Part shown: piece after piece, positions 63,899 through 64,000 of the stretch
Position numbering within the stretch: the first letter of the stretch is position 1
Layout: every line of letters begins with the position of its first letter
From: Afifella marina DSM 2698
GTDB taxonomy: Bacteria; Pseudomonadota; Alphaproteobacteria; Rhizobiales; Afifellaceae
Direction of reading: 5' to 3'
NCBI RefSeq assembly: GCF_900102695.1
Contig: NZ_FMVW01000011.1
Coordinates: 1-64,000, forward strand
Length of the DNA stretch: 64,000 nt
The notes under the pieces: generated by a model
Seen by the model: only the letters and a program-made list of their open reading frames with translations
What the model was told of the DNA's origin: nothing
The model's database searches: none
Position numbers and translations under genes: made by a program

Positions 63899-64000
63899 GT
63901 GCAGAGGCCCCAGGAGATTGAACTTGACCCAGGCGAGATCCGCATTCTGCGGATCATGCAGCGCGACGCGTCCCTGTCGGTGGCAGATATCGCGCGCGAA
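63899..64000 (+). CDS. Lrp/AsnC-family regulator (partial, cut by window end)
   Basis: Only the first 34 codons are present. GTG 63899 follows GGAGGAG by 8 bases. The peptide has IELDPGEIRILRIMQRD and SVADIARE, which match the start of the Lrp/AsnC helix-turn-helix. Lrp proteins respond to amino acids such as leucine. Its position after the liv region suggests local control, but that is inference. The frame remains open at 64000. Confidence 0.8.
   Translation, partial: MQRPQEIELDPGEIRILRIMQRDASLSVADIARE

Overview
The window is a continuous stretch of high-GC chromosome from an alphaproteobacterium, most likely of the order Hyphomicrobiales (Rhizobiales). The inference rests on the mix of lineage-typical small families (Usg, BA14K, DUF3126, DUF2336, DUF6867, zinc-finger NDUFS6-like, Omp25/31-like porin), on the linked iron-sulfur scaffold, folE and hisI genes, and on tRNA-Tyr and tRNA-Gly placed directly before tuf. 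No phage, transposase, integrase, plasmid gene or CRISPR array is visible. Genes are dense, with many 1-4 base overlaps between co-directional neighbours.

Layout. 1-3.6 kb: tuf with tRNA-Gly and tRNA-Tyr (minus), rlmB, a BA14K secreted protein and tRNA-Thr. 3.9-5.9 kb: an iron-containing alcohol dehydrogenase, then an 826-base stretch with no convincing gene. 5.9-13.9 kb: a complete kdp operon on the minus strand, ending in the KdpD/KdpE sensor pair and starting with kdpF and a second tiny membrane ORF. 14.2-17.1 kb: a lipoprotein, an M20 amidohydrolase and a glutamate-receptor-like channel protein. 17.3-20.6 kb: two GH13 glucosidase/trehalose-synthase-like enzymes. 20.7-29.3 kb: a CHASE4-GGDEF-EAL protein, a P-loop kinase with cutA, NAD kinase, a DUF2336 protein, a CitE-like lyase, a flavin reductase/nitroreductase pair and a three-repeat secreted protein. 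29.4-35.6 kb: thrS, yidD, Fe-S scaffold, folE, hisI, a CBS protein, a rhomboid protease and a tandem PilZ protein.

35.8-43.3 kb: a transglutaminase-like protease, gamma-carbonic anhydrase, cysE, hydrolases, a flavin monooxygenase, a three-unit PRC-barrel secreted protein and tRNA-Leu. 43.3-49.4 kb: trkH, gpt, a CinA-like protein, map, radC, a CueR regulator fused by overlap to a membrane cytochrome c, usg and a second cytochrome c. 49.4-54.2 kb: a five-gene Cox/Xdh-type maturation operon for a molybdenum hydroxylase whose structural genes are not in the window. 54.5-64 kb: pcaD-like hydrolase, a double beta-barrel protein, a complete liv branched-chain amino acid ABC operon with a DUF6867 gene and its binding protein, a P1-family peptidase and the first 34 codons of an Lrp/AsnC regulator.

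Functional themes are potassium and osmotic homeostasis (Kdp, TrkH, GH13 enzymes), cyclic-di-GMP signalling (GGDEF-EAL, PilZ), molybdoenzyme maturation and amino acid import. Everything is read by eye from sequence; family assignments are from remembered motifs, not from database searches.
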